A DNA stretch of 64,000 nt, taken from assembly GCA_020832565.1 (NCBI GenBank), contig JAFIEI010000003.1:109708-173707 (forward strand), written 5' to 3'. The position numbers and the translations under genes were made by a program. Shown piece by piece: positions 17,892-26,592 of the stretch. A model generated the notes under the pieces. It was given only the letters and a program-made list of their open reading frames with translations. It did not search any database and was not told where the DNA came from. The stretch's first letter is position 1. Every line of letters starts with the position of its first letter. Source of the stretch: Salinarimonas sp. (GTDB lineage: Bacteria > Pseudomonadota > Alphaproteobacteria > Rhizobiales > Beijerinckiaceae).

Positions 17892-19667
17892 ATGTGCGGC
17901 ATTTGCGGCGAAATCACTTTCGACGGGAGTCCTGCCTCCCCTCACATCACCGAACGCATGACCAATTGCATGGTCCCGCGCGGCCCCGATTCCGGCGGCA
18001 TGCTCAATCGCGGGCGCGTCAGTTTCGGCCATCGCCGCCTGAAGATCATCGATCTGTCCGACAAGGCCGAACAGCCGATGGTCGATTCCGAGCTCGGCCT
18101 GAGCATCGCCTTCAACGGCTGCATCTACAACTATCCCGAGCTGCGCGAAGAGCTGCAGGGGATGGGTTATCGTTTCTTCTCGCATGGCGATACGGAGGTG
18201 ATCCTCAAGGCTTATCATGCCTGGGGTCTTGATTTCGTCCAGCGCTTCAACGGCATGTTCGCCTTCGCGATCCACGAGCGCGATACCGGGCGCGTCATTC
18301 TCGGGCGCGACCGGTTCGGCATCAAGCCGCTCTATCTGGCCGAGAACGGAAAGCGCCTTCTCTTTGCCTCGACCCTGCCCGCGATCGTCGCCACCGGTGA
18401 AGTCGACACCACGATCGACCCGGTCGCATTGCAGTTCTACATGAGCTTCCATGCCGTGGTGCCGGCGCCCTACACCATGCTCAAGGGCGTGCGGAAATTG
18501 CCGCCGGCGACCCTGCGCGTGATCGAGAAGGACGGCACCTCCAAGGATATCCAGTTCTGGAAGCTGAATTACGGCGGCAGCGCCGCTGATGCCGAGCGCC
18601 CCTTCGAGGAATGGCGCGACATGGTGCTCGAGGAGCTGCGCCGCGCCGTCAAGCGCCGCATGGTCGCCGATGTGCCCGTCGGCGTGCTGCTCTCCGGCGG
18701 TGTCGATTCGAGCGTCATCGTCGGGCTGTTGGCCGAGCAGGGCCAGAAGGGTCTCAAGACCTTCTCCATCGGCTTCGAGGAAGCCAATGGCGAGAAGGGC
18801 GACGAGTTCGTCTATTCGGATCTCATCGCCAAGCGCTTCGAGACCGATCATACCAAGATGATGATCCCCTCGGCGGATATGCTCTCGGCACTGCCCGATA
18901 CCATCCGCGCGCAGTCGGAACCGATGGTCTCCTACGACAATGTCGGCTTCTACCTTCTCAGCCGCGAGGTGGCCAAGCATGTGAAGGTGGTGCAGTCCGG
19001 CCAGGGTGCCGACGAGATCTTTGCCGGCTATCACTGGTATCCCAAGCTGAGCAATTCCAACGATCCCGTCGAGGATTACGCCAACGCCTTCTTCGATCGC
19101 TCGAACACCGTGATGCGCCAGCACGTGGCGCCGCACTGGCATGCCGATCGCGACGAGGTCCGCGCCTTCGTCGAGAACCATTTCGCCATGCCCGGCGCCG
19201 ACGACCCCGTCGACAAGGCCTTGCGCCTCGATTCGACGGTCATGCTGGTCGACGATCCGGTCAAGCGCGTCGACAATATGACCATGGCATCCGGGCTCGA
19301 GGCGCGCGTGCCGTTCCTCGATTACGAACTCGCCGAACTCGCCGCCCGTATCCCCTCGCGCCACCATCTCGCCCATGGCGGCAAGGGCGTGCTGAAGGAG
19401 GCCTCACGGCTGGTCATCCCCAACGAGGTGATTGACCGGCCCAAGGGCTATTTCCCGGTGCCGGCCCTGAAATACATCCAGGGCCCGACCCTCGACATGG
19501 TGCGCGATTCGCTTACCTCGCAGAAAGCGCGCGAGCGCGGCCTGTTCAACCAGGACTATCTCGACCGCCTCTTCGCCGACCCGACCAGCGCCATCACGCC
19601 GCTGCGCGGCTCCGAGCTCTGGCAGGTGGCACTGCTCGAAATGTGGCTGCAGCAACATGATCTTTGA
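17892..19667 (+). CDS. asnO: N-acetylglutaminylglutamine amidotransferase (asparagine synthase family)
   Basis: Makes the terminal amide of the osmoprotectant dipeptide N-acetylglutaminylglutamine amide (NAGGN), using glutamine as nitrogen donor. 591 residues from ATG 17892, which places the class-II glutaminase cysteine at position 2 (MCGICGE). The glutaminase domain runs to about 210 and the ATP-pyrophosphatase synthase domain carries LLSGGVDSS near 270. The NAGGN subgroup assignment comes from the gene order with ngg and the M42 peptidase downstream, which is specific to this pathway. An upstream in-frame GTG/ATG region is rejected because the N-terminal cysteine must be exposed. Confidence 0.93.
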   Translation: MCGICGEITFDGSPASPHITERMTNCMVPRGPDSGGMLNRGRVSFGHRRLKIIDLSDKAEQPMVDSELGLSIAFNGCIYNYPELREELQGMGYRFFSHGDTEVILKAYHAWGLDFVQRFNGMFAFAIHERDTGRVILGRDRFGIKPLYLAENGKRLLFASTLPAIVATGEVDTTIDPVALQFYMSFHAVVPAPYTMLKGVRKLPPATLRVIEKDGTSKDIQFWKLNYGGSAADAERPFEEWRDMVLEELRRAVKRRMVADVPVGVLLSGGVDSSVIVGLLAEQGQKGLKTFSIGFEEANGEKGDEFVYSDLIAKRFETDHTKMMIPSADMLSALPDTIRAQSEPMVSYDNVGFYLLSREVAKHVKVVQSGQGADEIFAGYHWYPKLSNSNDPVEDYANAFFDRSNTVMRQHVAPHWHADRDEVRAFVENHFAMPGADDPVDKALRLDSTVMLVDDPVKRVDNMTMASGLEARVPFLDYELAELAARIPSRHHLAHGGKGVLKEASRLVIPNEVIDRPKGYFPVPALKYIQGPTLDMVRDSLTSQKARERGLFNQDYLDRLFADPTSAITPLRGSELWQVALLEMWLQQHDL

Positions 19668-19690
19668 GCGTGAAATGCAAGGCGTGCCCG

Positions 19691-19738
19691 GTCTCCCTCC
19701 CCTCAGGGGAGGGATCAAGGTTGGGGTGCACCCGCGTG
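19691..19738. repeat. Intergenic palindromic repeat, copy 1
   Basis: A perfect hairpin (tccctcccct / aggggaggga) followed by tcaaggttggggtg. The same unit, slightly changed, occurs twice after der (42525-42634). It sits between asnO and ngg and could weaken or terminate transcription there. Confidence 0.6.
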
Positions 19739-19798
19739 AAAAATCGCCGCGACACGCCGATTTCGTGACAAGATCAAGCGCCTGACGAGAGGGTCGAC

Positions 19799-21589
19799 AT
19801 GACCAAGACGCGTTCACCCCGGACAGAACGTTCCTTGCGCCAGGAGCGCGACCAGCGCCGGCAGCACGCCTATGCCGAACCGGATCACAACCAAACCCCG
19901 CAGCCGAACGCGATTGTCGATTGCGGCTGGGGGCGGCTGCTCTTCGGGCAAACCTTCGACGATCACCAGGAACTCGTCGAGGCCATGCGCGGCGAACGGC
20001 CCGACAGGCGCGACATCGCGGTCTATGTGCGCGATCCGCATGTGGCCCTGGCGAGTGCGCCGCAGGAAATGTTCCTCGATCCCTCGCACACGTTCCGCCT
20101 GCCGCTATCGCGCTATCGCACCTCGCGGCGCAGGCCCGGCGGCTTCTTCATTCGCCGGCTCTCTTCGGCTTCCGACGCGGAGGCGGTGAACCGGATCTAT
20201 GCCGCGCGCCACATGGTGCCGGTGCCGCCGGAATTCTTCTGGTCGAAGCGCGACAGCCGGGCGATCACCTATTTCGTGGCCGAGGACGAAGCCACCGGGC
20301 AGATCATCGGCACGGTCACCGGCGTCGATCACTTCCGGGCCTTCGGGGATCCGGAGCACGGCTCGTCGCTGTGGTGCCTCGCCGTCGATCCGCAGGCCAT
20401 GCCGCCGCGCATCGGCGAATGGCTGGTGCGCCACCTCGCCGAGCATTTCAAGGCTCGCGGCGCGGCCTTCATGGATCTTTCGGTGATGCACGACAACGAG
20501 CACGCCATCGCGCTCTACGAGAAGCTCGGCTTCGAACGCGTCCCGTTCTTCACGCTCAAGCGCAAGAACTTCATCAACGAGAAGCTTTTTGCCGGGCCCG
20601 GCCCGGAGGCCGAGCTGAACCCCTATGCGCGTCTGATCATCGACGAGGCCCGCCGGCGCGGCATCGATGTCGAGGTGACCGATGCCGAGGGCGGCTTCTT
20701 CCGGCTGTTCTATGGCGGGCGCTCGATCCATTGCCGTGAATCGCTTAGCGAACTCACCACCGCCGTCGCCATGTCAATCTGTGACGACAAGGCTGTCACG
20801 CGGCGCGTGGTGGAGCGCGCGGGCGTTGTTGTCCCCGAACAGCTCGTTGCCGGCGATGACGCGGCAATGCGCGATTTCCTGAAGCGCCATGGCAGCGTCG
20901 TGGTCAAACCTGCACGCGGCGAGCAGGGGCGCGGCATCGCCGTCGGCGTCGAAACCATGGACGAGCTCCAGGCAGCTATCGCAACGGCGAAGAACTACTG
21001 CGACATCGTCCTGATCGAGCATTGCGTGACCGGCGAGGACCTGCGCCTCGTCGTTATCGATTTCCGCGTCGTCGCCGCAGCCATTCGGCGCCCGGCACAG
21101 GTCGTCGGCGACGGGACCAGCCCGATCCGCGAGCTGATCGAGCGGCAGAGCCGCCGGCGCATGGCGGCGACCGGGGGTGAATCCTCGATTCCGCTCGACG
21201 GCGAAACCGAACGTACCATTGCAGCCGCTGGGCACGACCTCGACACAGTCCTGCCGGAAGGCACGGTTCTGAATGTGCGCCGCACCGCCAATCTGCATAC
21301 GGGTGGCACGATTCATGATGTCACGAGCCATGTGCATCCGCGTCTCGTCGATGCCGCAGTGCGGGCGGCACGGGCCATTGACATCCCCGTAACCGGGATC
21401 GATTTCATGGTGCCCTCGCCCTATGAGCCCGAATATGCTTTCATTGAGGCGAACGAGCGGCCTGGTCTGGCGAATCATGAGCCGCAACCGACGGCGGAGC
21501 GCTTCATCGACCTGCTCTTTCCGCTCTCGATCCCGGCCTCCGTGCGCCAGGCGGCCTATCTGGAACGCAAGGACCAATGCAGCGACTGA
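19799..21589 (+). CDS. ngg: N-acetylglutaminylglutamine synthetase
   Basis: Builds N-acetylglutaminylglutamine, the backbone of the NAGGN osmoprotectant. 596 residues in two parts: a GNAT acetyltransferase domain (about 115-255, with LWCLAVDPQAMPPRIGEW and NEHAIALYEKLGF) and a C-terminal ATP-grasp ligase domain (about 290-580, with VVVKPARGEQGRGIAVGV and FIEANERPGL). This GNAT plus ATP-grasp fusion is the hallmark of the enzyme. It follows asnO after a 131-bp gap with a palindromic repeat, and overlaps the peptidase gene by 13 nt, suggesting translational coupling. Confidence 0.93.
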   Translation: MTKTRSPRTERSLRQERDQRRQHAYAEPDHNQTPQPNAIVDCGWGRLLFGQTFDDHQELVEAMRGERPDRRDIAVYVRDPHVALASAPQEMFLDPSHTFRLPLSRYRTSRRRPGGFFIRRLSSASDAEAVNRIYAARHMVPVPPEFFWSKRDSRAITYFVAEDEATGQIIGTVTGVDHFRAFGDPEHGSSLWCLAVDPQAMPPRIGEWLVRHLAEHFKARGAAFMDLSVMHDNEHAIALYEKLGFERVPFFTLKRKNFINEKLFAGPGPEAELNPYARLIIDEARRRGIDVEVTDAEGGFFRLFYGGRSIHCRESLSELTTAVAMSICDDKAVTRRVVERAGVVVPEQLVAGDDAAMRDFLKRHGSVVVKPARGEQGRGIAVGVETMDELQAAIATAKNYCDIVLIEHCVTGEDLRLVVIDFRVVAAAIRRPAQVVGDGTSPIRELIERQSRRRMAATGGESSIPLDGETERTIAAAGHDLDTVLPEGTVLNVRRTANLHTGGTIHDVTSHVHPRLVDAAVRAARAIDIPVTGIDFMVPSPYEPEYAFIEANERPGLANHEPQPTAERFIDLLFPLSIPASVRQAAYLERKDQCSD

Positions 21590-22770
21590 CGATCGACACA
21601 GATTATCTCCGCGAACGGCTCGCCAACCTGCTCGCGATCCCTTCCCCCACCGGTTATACCGACAGCATCGTCAGACATGTTTGCCAGGAAATCGAAAAGC
21701 TCGGCCTGGGTTACGAACTGACCCGGCGCGGCGTGATCCGGGCCATTCTGCCCGGGCATGAAAAGCGCGCGGCCCGTGCGCTGGTCTCGCATCTGGACAC
21801 GCTGGGCGCCCAGGTGATGCAGCTCAAGGATAACGGGCGTCTCGAACTGGTGCCGATCGGCCACTGGTCGGCGCGCTTTGCCGAAGGTGCACGCGCCACG
21901 ATCTTCTCCGACAAGGGCGCCTATCGCGGCTCGATCCTGCCGCTCAAGGCCTCGGGCCACCGCTTCAACGAGGAAGTCGACAGCGCGCCCGTCGGCTGGC
22001 CGCATGTCGAGCTGCGCGTTGACGCGATGTCGCGCGACAAGCGGGATCTGCAGCGGCTGGGCATCGATGTGGGCGACATCGTCGCGATCGATCCTAATTC
22101 GGAATTCCTCGACAACGGCTACATCGTCTCGCGCCATCTCGACAACAAGGCCGGCGTCGCCGCCATGCTCGCCGCCCTCAAGGCCCTGATCGAGGAGGGC
22201 GAAAAGCCTCCGGTCGATATCCATTTCCTGTTCACGATCGCCGAGGAAGTCGGGGTCGGCGCGTCCGCCGCGCTGACGAACGACGTCGCAGCGATCGTGT
22301 CCGTCGATAACGGCACCACGGCGCCGGGGCAGAATTCCGACGAATTCGGCGTGACCCTCGCCATGGCGGACCAGACGGGTCCCTTCGATTTCCATCTGAC
22401 GCAGAAGCTCGCCAAGCTCTGCAAGGATAACGACATCCGCTATCAGAAAGATGTGTTTCGCTACTACCGTTCCGATTCCGCCTCGGCGGTGGTCGCCGGC
22501 CATGACGTGCGCGCGGCGTTGATCACATTCGGTGTCGATGCCTCGCACGGCTACGAGCGCATCCACATGCACGCCCTGCGCTCGCTGGCGGAATTGATGA
22601 CGGCCTACGGCGCTAGCCCGGTGGAGATCATGCGCGACGTGCACGAGATCAAGAAGGGCCTCGGCGGCTTCACCCGCCAGCCGATGTCGGCGGCCGATGT
22701 CGACGGTGTCATCGAGGAGGTGGAGCACCTCGTCGAGGAGGATATCAATCAGGGCGCCGGCGGTTTGTAG
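21577..22770 (+). CDS. NAGGN-associated M42-family peptidase
   Basis: 397-residue co-catalytic metallopeptidase of family M42. The metal-binding residues are visible in VSHLDTLG, SRHLDNKAGVAAML (bridging Asp) and IAEEVGVGAS (catalytic and metal glutamates), with a later metal histidine probably in HGYERIHMHAL. It is the usual third gene of the NAGGN osmoprotectant locus; breakdown of the dipeptide when osmotic stress ends is the common proposal but is not proven. Its start overlaps ngg by 13 nt. Confidence 0.88.
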   Translation: MQRLTIDTDYLRERLANLLAIPSPTGYTDSIVRHVCQEIEKLGLGYELTRRGVIRAILPGHEKRAARALVSHLDTLGAQVMQLKDNGRLELVPIGHWSARFAEGARATIFSDKGAYRGSILPLKASGHRFNEEVDSAPVGWPHVELRVDAMSRDKRDLQRLGIDVGDIVAIDPNSEFLDNGYIVSRHLDNKAGVAAMLAALKALIEEGEKPPVDIHFLFTIAEEVGVGASAALTNDVAAIVSVDNGTTAPGQNSDEFGVTLAMADQTGPFDFHLTQKLAKLCKDNDIRYQKDVFRYYRSDSASAVVAGHDVRAALITFGVDASHGYERIHMHALRSLAELMTAYGASPVEIMRDVHEIKKGLGGFTRQPMSAADVDGVIEEVEHLVEEDINQGAGGL

Positions 22771-22914
22771 GGCGTAGCGGGCAGAGCACGGACGCTGCTA
22801 CCATCCATGAAGGCTCCGACCTCGCCCCCCTTTCCATGTATGAACGGGGAGAAGTTGGACACATGTTCGGGGAGACGGTGAATACTGTGAGGCATGAGCG
22901 GAGAGGGTTCGCGC

Positions 22915-23093
22915 ATGCCGTTTCAGGAGTGTTTGACCGTGGATCAACGCGAGGCGTTTTGTCGGCGTTTCGCGATGGTGCCGGCGATGGGCTACAAGTG
23001 GCTTTCGCGGTGTCATGTGCAAGGGCGAAAGCGGCAGGATTTGCGAGCCCGGCGAATAGCTCGGTCGCGACGTTCCACCAGCGTCCGCAGGCA
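22915..23093 (+). pseudogene. IS481-like transposase remnant
   Basis: The translation starting MPFQECLTVDQREAF and including MGYKWLSRCHVQGRK resembles the N-terminal helix-turn-helix of IS481-family transposases, but part of the helix region is missing, the glycine/leucine-rich GL.DRSR motif is garbled, and the DDE catalytic domain is absent. The rest of 22771-23121 shows nothing else I can name. It lies directly outside the left end of the tRNA-Lys element, so this site has received more than one insertion. Confidence 0.5.
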
Positions 23094-23121
23094 GCCGGTT
23101 CTCGCTTGCGCAATATGGGAA

Positions 23122-23174
23122 TTCAGTGGTGAGCGCGCAGGGATTCGAACCCTGGACCCACTGATTAAAAGTCA
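23122..23174. repeat. Left attachment-site repeat (tRNA-Lys 3' fragment)
   Basis: 53 bp identical to 30993-31045. It contains the CCA end, acceptor 3' strand, T arm, variable loop and anticodon-stem part of tRNA-Lys, then diverges (aaattttt in place of gttgctct), so no functional tRNA is made here. Confidence 0.9.
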
Positions 23175-23305
23175 AATTTTTGCAACTAACACGGGCTAAC
23201 AAATCAAAACATATCCATCACCCGAAAACCGTTGCATCACATAGAAATCAGCCGTATGTTAGGCCCCGTTAGAAACACGGGGTAACGGTCTCTATCAGGC
23301 AAATC

Positions 23306-23326
23306 GCGTTACCCCTGCGTTACCCC
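23306..23326. repeat. Paired GCGTTACCCC repeats at left end
   Basis: Two direct copies of GCGTTACCCC (23306-23315 and 23317-23326), with an inverted GGGGTAACG at 23279-23287. The same motif recurs in pairs at 28027-28046 and 30918-30936. The spacing at both element ends suggests arm-type binding sites for the integrase. Confidence 0.55.
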
Positions 23327-23366
23327 ACGGGCACGCCTGACTATTGCCTGATGCTGGAGGCCAAGC

Positions 23367-24647
23367 ATGACAAAGGTTCTCACCCCGAAGGCAATCGAGG
23401 CAAAGAAGCCCGACCCGTCGAAGCGCCTTGAAATCCCTGATGGTGGATTGCAGGGGCTGTATCTCGTCATCCAAAAGACCGGGGCGAAGGCATGGGCGGT
23501 GCGCTACCGGGCGCCGGGCACGGGCAAGCCCTCGAAATACACGCTCGGCAAGTTCCCGCTTCTGGGGCTCGCACAAGCCCGCGAGGCCGCACGCAAGGCG
23601 CTGGCACAGGTGAGCGAGGGCATAGACCCGGCGGGCGTGAGGAAGGCCGAGAAGGCCGCGCAGCGCGAGACTGAGGGCGATGACCGCGATCTCGTGCGCA
23701 CCGTGGCGAAGGAATTCATCAAGCGCCATGCGAGCCGCAACCGCACCGCCCATGAGACGCAACGCCAGTTCGATCGGGAGATCCTGCCGGCATGGGGCGA
23801 TCGCAAGATTGCCGAGATCACCCGCCGCGACGTGATCGAACTTCTCGACAAGATCGCCGATCGGGGCGCGACCGTCATGGCCAACCGGGTGCTGGCCACC
23901 GTCCGGAAATTCGGCAACTGGTGCGTGGCGCGCGACATCATCCCGGCATCCTTCGCGGCGGGCGTGAAGCCGGTCGGCAAGGAATCGAGCCGTGAGCGCA
24001 TCCTGAGCGACGATGAGCTGCGGTGGTTCTGGCAGGCCTCAGGGCAGCTTGGGCAGCCGTTCGGGCCGCTCTTCCGGATGCTCCTGATCACCGCGCAGCG
24101 CCGCGAGGAAGTCGCCGCTATGACGCATGCCGAGATCGATGGCGACACATGGACCATTCCCGCCGATCGGGCGAAAAATGGCCGGGCCCATGCGGTGCAT
24201 CTCTCAGGCCTCGCTCTGGAGACGCTGGAGGGCGTCAAGCGCATTGCCGGCAAGCCGGGCTACGTCTTCACCACGAACGGCAGGAGCCCCGCCAGCGGCT
24301 TCTCGAAGGCCAAGGATCGGCTCGACGCGATGATGCTGGCCATCGCCCGCGATGAAGTCGCAAAGGACGGTGGCGACCCTGACCGCGTGGAAATCCCGCA
24401 CTGGACGCTTCACGACCTGCGCCGCACCGCCGCATCGGGGATGGCGCGGATCGGTATCAACCTGCCCGTGATCGAGAAGGTGCTCAATCACGTCTCTGGC
24501 AGCTTCGGAGGCATCGTGTCGGTTTACCAGCGCCACGAATTCCGCGACGAGATGGAGCGCGCCCTCGACGCATGGGCATCCTTCATCGGGACACTGACGA
24601 GCGAGAAGCCGGCTGATAACGTGTTGACGATGGAGGCGAGGCCATGA
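23367..24647 (+). CDS. int: Tyrosine-recombinase integrase (P4-type)
   Basis: 426 residues. The N-terminal 90 residues are the arm-DNA-binding domain of P4-like integrases (LTPKAIEAKKPDPSKRLEIPD trimmed here to its first part; GLQGLYLVIQKTGAKAW). The catalytic domain shows the tyrosine-recombinase residues: Arg in AQRREEVAAMTHAEI, HxxR in LHDLRRTAA, His in LNHVSGS and the nucleophile Tyr in SVYQRHEF. All are intact. It should integrate and excise the element at tRNA-Lys. Its stop overlaps the next start by 4 nt. Confidence 0.93.
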   Translation: MTKVLTPKAIEAKKPDPSKRLEIPDGGLQGLYLVIQKTGAKAWAVRYRAPGTGKPSKYTLGKFPLLGLAQAREAARKALAQVSEGIDPAGVRKAEKAAQRETEGDDRDLVRTVAKEFIKRHASRNRTAHETQRQFDREILPAWGDRKIAEITRRDVIELLDKIADRGATVMANRVLATVRKFGNWCVARDIIPASFAAGVKPVGKESSRERILSDDELRWFWQASGQLGQPFGPLFRMLLITAQRREEVAAMTHAEIDGDTWTIPADRAKNGRAHAVHLSGLALETLEGVKRIAGKPGYVFTTNGRSPASGFSKAKDRLDAMMLAIARDEVAKDGGDPDRVEIPHWTLHDLRRTAASGMARIGINLPVIEKVLNHVSGSFGGIVSVYQRHEFRDEMERALDAWASFIGTLTSEKPADNVLTMEARP

Positions 24648-25144
24648 GCGGCAACATGGAAAAGCTGATGGCCGATCTCGACGCTGCGGCTGATGCGTTT
24701 GAAAGGGACAAGGCGACAGGGGCGCTTCAGAGCTTCCGGGCTTTGGTCCAGTTTCTCGATTCCGAGCGGGTGGGGGCGCGCAGGATGCTACCCGTCGCTT
24801 GGCTCGCAGCTTCCTTGAATGACGCTCAATCGAGCGCCGGGCAGAAGCCATTTCATGACGCTCACACATGGGCGTTTGCAGCGGCAGCCGTGGACCTGTT
24901 GAAACAAACGGGCATGGAAATTGGTTCTGCGGCGCAGGAAGTCGCGCGATCGAGCGGGCGGGAATTCGACGCTGATCAATTGCTGGAATTCAGGAAGAAT
25001 TGCCGGAAGGGCCGGGCCCGTCGCGAAGCAATCGATGCGTACCACTGGTGCATTTCTCAGCAGGGGCCGCGCCTCGCGACGCTGGACAACGAAGGCCAGC
25101 GCAAGGCCATCGATCACATGATTGCGTCACTGTTCGGCAAATAG
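24644..25144 (+). CDS. Hypothetical protein of the element
   Basis: 166 residues, soluble, mixed helical, starting with an acidic helix (MEKLMADLDAAADAFERDKATG). No family recognised. It overlaps the integrase stop by 4 nt (ATGA), so it is translated with int and may help or control recombination; that is inference from position only. Confidence 0.65.
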   Translation: MSGNMEKLMADLDAAADAFERDKATGALQSFRALVQFLDSERVGARRMLPVAWLAASLNDAQSSAGQKPFHDAHTWAFAAAAVDLLKQTGMEIGSAAQEVARSSGREFDADQLLEFRKNCRKGRARREAIDAYHWCISQQGPRLATLDNEGQRKAIDHMIASLFGK

Positions 25145-25218
25145 GGTAAATCACCGCGTTCTAATACCCCGTCTAATCGTTTGTCATCGTTATCGCACGT
25201 TCAAACGAGGACCGAGCG

Positions 25219-25503
25219 ATGACAAATCCAAACAACGAAACGGACGCGGTTTATCTCACCGCACCGCAAGTGCGCACGCGCTACGGCGTGAGCGACATGA
25301 CGCTGTACCGGTGGCTTGCCGATACCGCGAAGAAGTTCCCCAAACCGATCTATATCGGGCGGCGCCGCTACTGGCGGATTACCGAGCTGGTCGCATGGGA
25401 GGAAGCGACCGCGCGCAGAAAGTCGCCTGAGCAGCTTCGCCGGGAGGCTGAGGCCATGCTTGCCCATGCGCAGGCTCTCGAAGACGAGGGGCGCGCGGCA
25501 TGA
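25219..25503 (+). CDS. AlpA/MerR-like helix-turn-helix regulator
   Basis: 94 residues. YLTAPQVRTRYGVSDMTLYRWLAD is split by a helix-turn-helix, and FPKPIYIGRRRYWRITELVAWEE is the wing and second helix of the AlpA-like excisionase/regulator family. In P4-like satellites and PICIs AlpA controls integrase expression and excision. Here it opens the run of overlapping early genes, so it probably acts as their regulator or as excisionase. Confidence 0.82.
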   Translation: MTNPNNETDAVYLTAPQVRTRYGVSDMTLYRWLADTAKKFPKPIYIGRRRYWRITELVAWEEATARRKSPEQLRREAEAMLAHAQALEDEGRAA

Positions 25504-25703
25504 GGCAGAAACGAAAAACCCCCGCCGGGGCGTGGCGGGGGTCTCTGGAATTGGATCAAGCGGGCGGCTTCATCACGTTCCACAATCGCCGAATCTCCCC
25601 TGAATTGCAAGCCCGTGAAGTCGAGAAGCGTGTCAGCGTCTCGCCTGCGGTCGCTCGCGTCATAGCCGCCCTGGCATTCGAAACCAAGGAGGCATCCCGA
25701 TGA
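25500..25703 (+). CDS. Small hypothetical protein
   Basis: 67 residues, basic (MRQKRKTPAGAWRGSLELDQ). The segment WRGSLELDQAGGFITFHNRR looks like a short beta structure. Its ATG overlaps the AlpA-like stop (ATGA) and its stop overlaps the next ATG, which supports it as a real coupled gene. Not recognised. Confidence 0.55.
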   Translation: MRQKRKTPAGAWRGSLELDQAGGFITFHNRRISPELQAREVEKRVSVSPAVARVIAALAFETKEASR

Positions 25704-25921
25704 GCAAAGAGAAACTTCCCCCGCCTCGTTTCGAGGACGTCAGGCGTCTGCGGACCTTCGAGAAAGTTGACGAAGCGAACGCCCTTCTTCTCGCACTCGA
25801 AATGGCTCTCTCGGATCTCGAAGACTCCGAAAGCAAATATGCCCTGAAACTCGTCTGTGAGGTGATCGGCAACAAGCTTCGCGAGGCGATCAAATTAATC
25901 GACAAGGGGGCTTCGGCATGA
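25700..25921 (+). CDS. Small helical hypothetical protein
   Basis: 73 residues, almost fully alpha-helical and charged, for example TFEKVDEANALLLALEMAL. Overlaps both neighbours by 4 nt. No family recognised; likely a small regulatory or protein-binding protein of the element. Confidence 0.55.
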   Translation: MSKEKLPPPRFEDVRRLRTFEKVDEANALLLALEMALSDLEDSESKYALKLVCEVIGNKLREAIKLIDKGASA

Positions 25922-26187
25922 GCGACACGAACGAATTCAAGCGCCCGCCGCTCACCATCCAAGGTGACGTTGCCGCGTATGCCCGCAAGGCCGCCAATGC
26001 ACTCGAAAGTAGCGAGAAATGGCTACGCAACCAGATCGAAACGAACGCGGAAGTGGACCCAGAGGGCGATGCCTGGGTGGAAGTAATGGCCAAGGATCTA
26101 AAGGTCACCGGCACCAATCTCACCCAGGCAGCGGCGTTCCTGCGCTGGATTGCCGATTTCGAGGAAGGAGGGCCGTCCAATGGCTAA
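25918..26187 (+). CDS. Small hypothetical protein
   Basis: 89 residues (MSDTNEFKRPPLTIQGDVAA start), helical, with LTQAAAFLRWIADFEEG near the end. Starts in the ATGA overlap with the previous gene. No family recognised. Confidence 0.55.
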   Translation: MSDTNEFKRPPLTIQGDVAAYARKAANALESSEKWLRNQIETNAEVDPEGDAWVEVMAKDLKVTGTNLTQAAAFLRWIADFEEGGPSNG

Positions 26188-26338
26188 CCCGACTATCTCG
26201 AAGCCGCAGCGCAAGGCGATTCAAGAGGCGATCGATCGGCTGATCAGCATCCTCGACGAGATCGAAGGCGATCCGGATTTCGAACCGGAAGCCGACGACG
26301 AAGACAATGGCGATTACGAGCCGGAGGATGGGACATGA
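26180..26338 (+). CDS. Very small acidic hypothetical protein
   Basis: 52 residues starting MANPTISKPQRKAIQEAIDR, with a basic amphipathic helix followed by an acidic tail (EADDEDNGDYEPEDGT). It overlaps the previous gene by 8 nt and the next by 4 nt. A basic helix with acidic tail is common in small phage inhibitors and DNA mimics, but that is only a resemblance. Confidence 0.5.
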   Translation: MANPTISKPQRKAIQEAIDRLISILDEIEGDPDFEPEADDEDNGDYEPEDGT

Positions 26339-26592
26339 GCATCATCACCCGCCCCATCCCGACGCCGAACAGGGCACCGCCGGCGGAGGAATTCCGCCGG
26401 TATCTCGCGGAGGTGGTGGCGCAAAACGCCATCATCCACGCCACCTGTGCGCAGGACATGGCCATGATCGGAGACGACGAGGCGATGGCGTACCATCTGC
26501 AATGCGTCATCCAGGCCGCCCGACTCGCGCGCGACGTGTTGCGAGACTTCCGCGCAGCACATGGCCAGGAGGATCGCGCGCATGCGGCATGA
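26335..26592 (+). CDS. Small hypothetical protein
   Basis: 85 residues; a proline-rich start (IPTPNRAPPAEEF) followed by helices containing two cysteines and several methionines. Starts in an ATGA overlap and overlaps the ATPase gene start by 11 nt. No family recognised. Confidence 0.5.
   Translation: MSIITRPIPTPNRAPPAEEFRRYLAEVVAQNAIIHATCAQDMAMIGDDEAMAYHLQCVIQAARLARDVLRDFRAAHGQEDRAHAA

Noticed and set aside
17817..19376. 519-residue minus-strand frame opposite asnO
   Set aside because: Mirror frame of asnO with His/Asp/Gly-biased composition and no recognisable domain.
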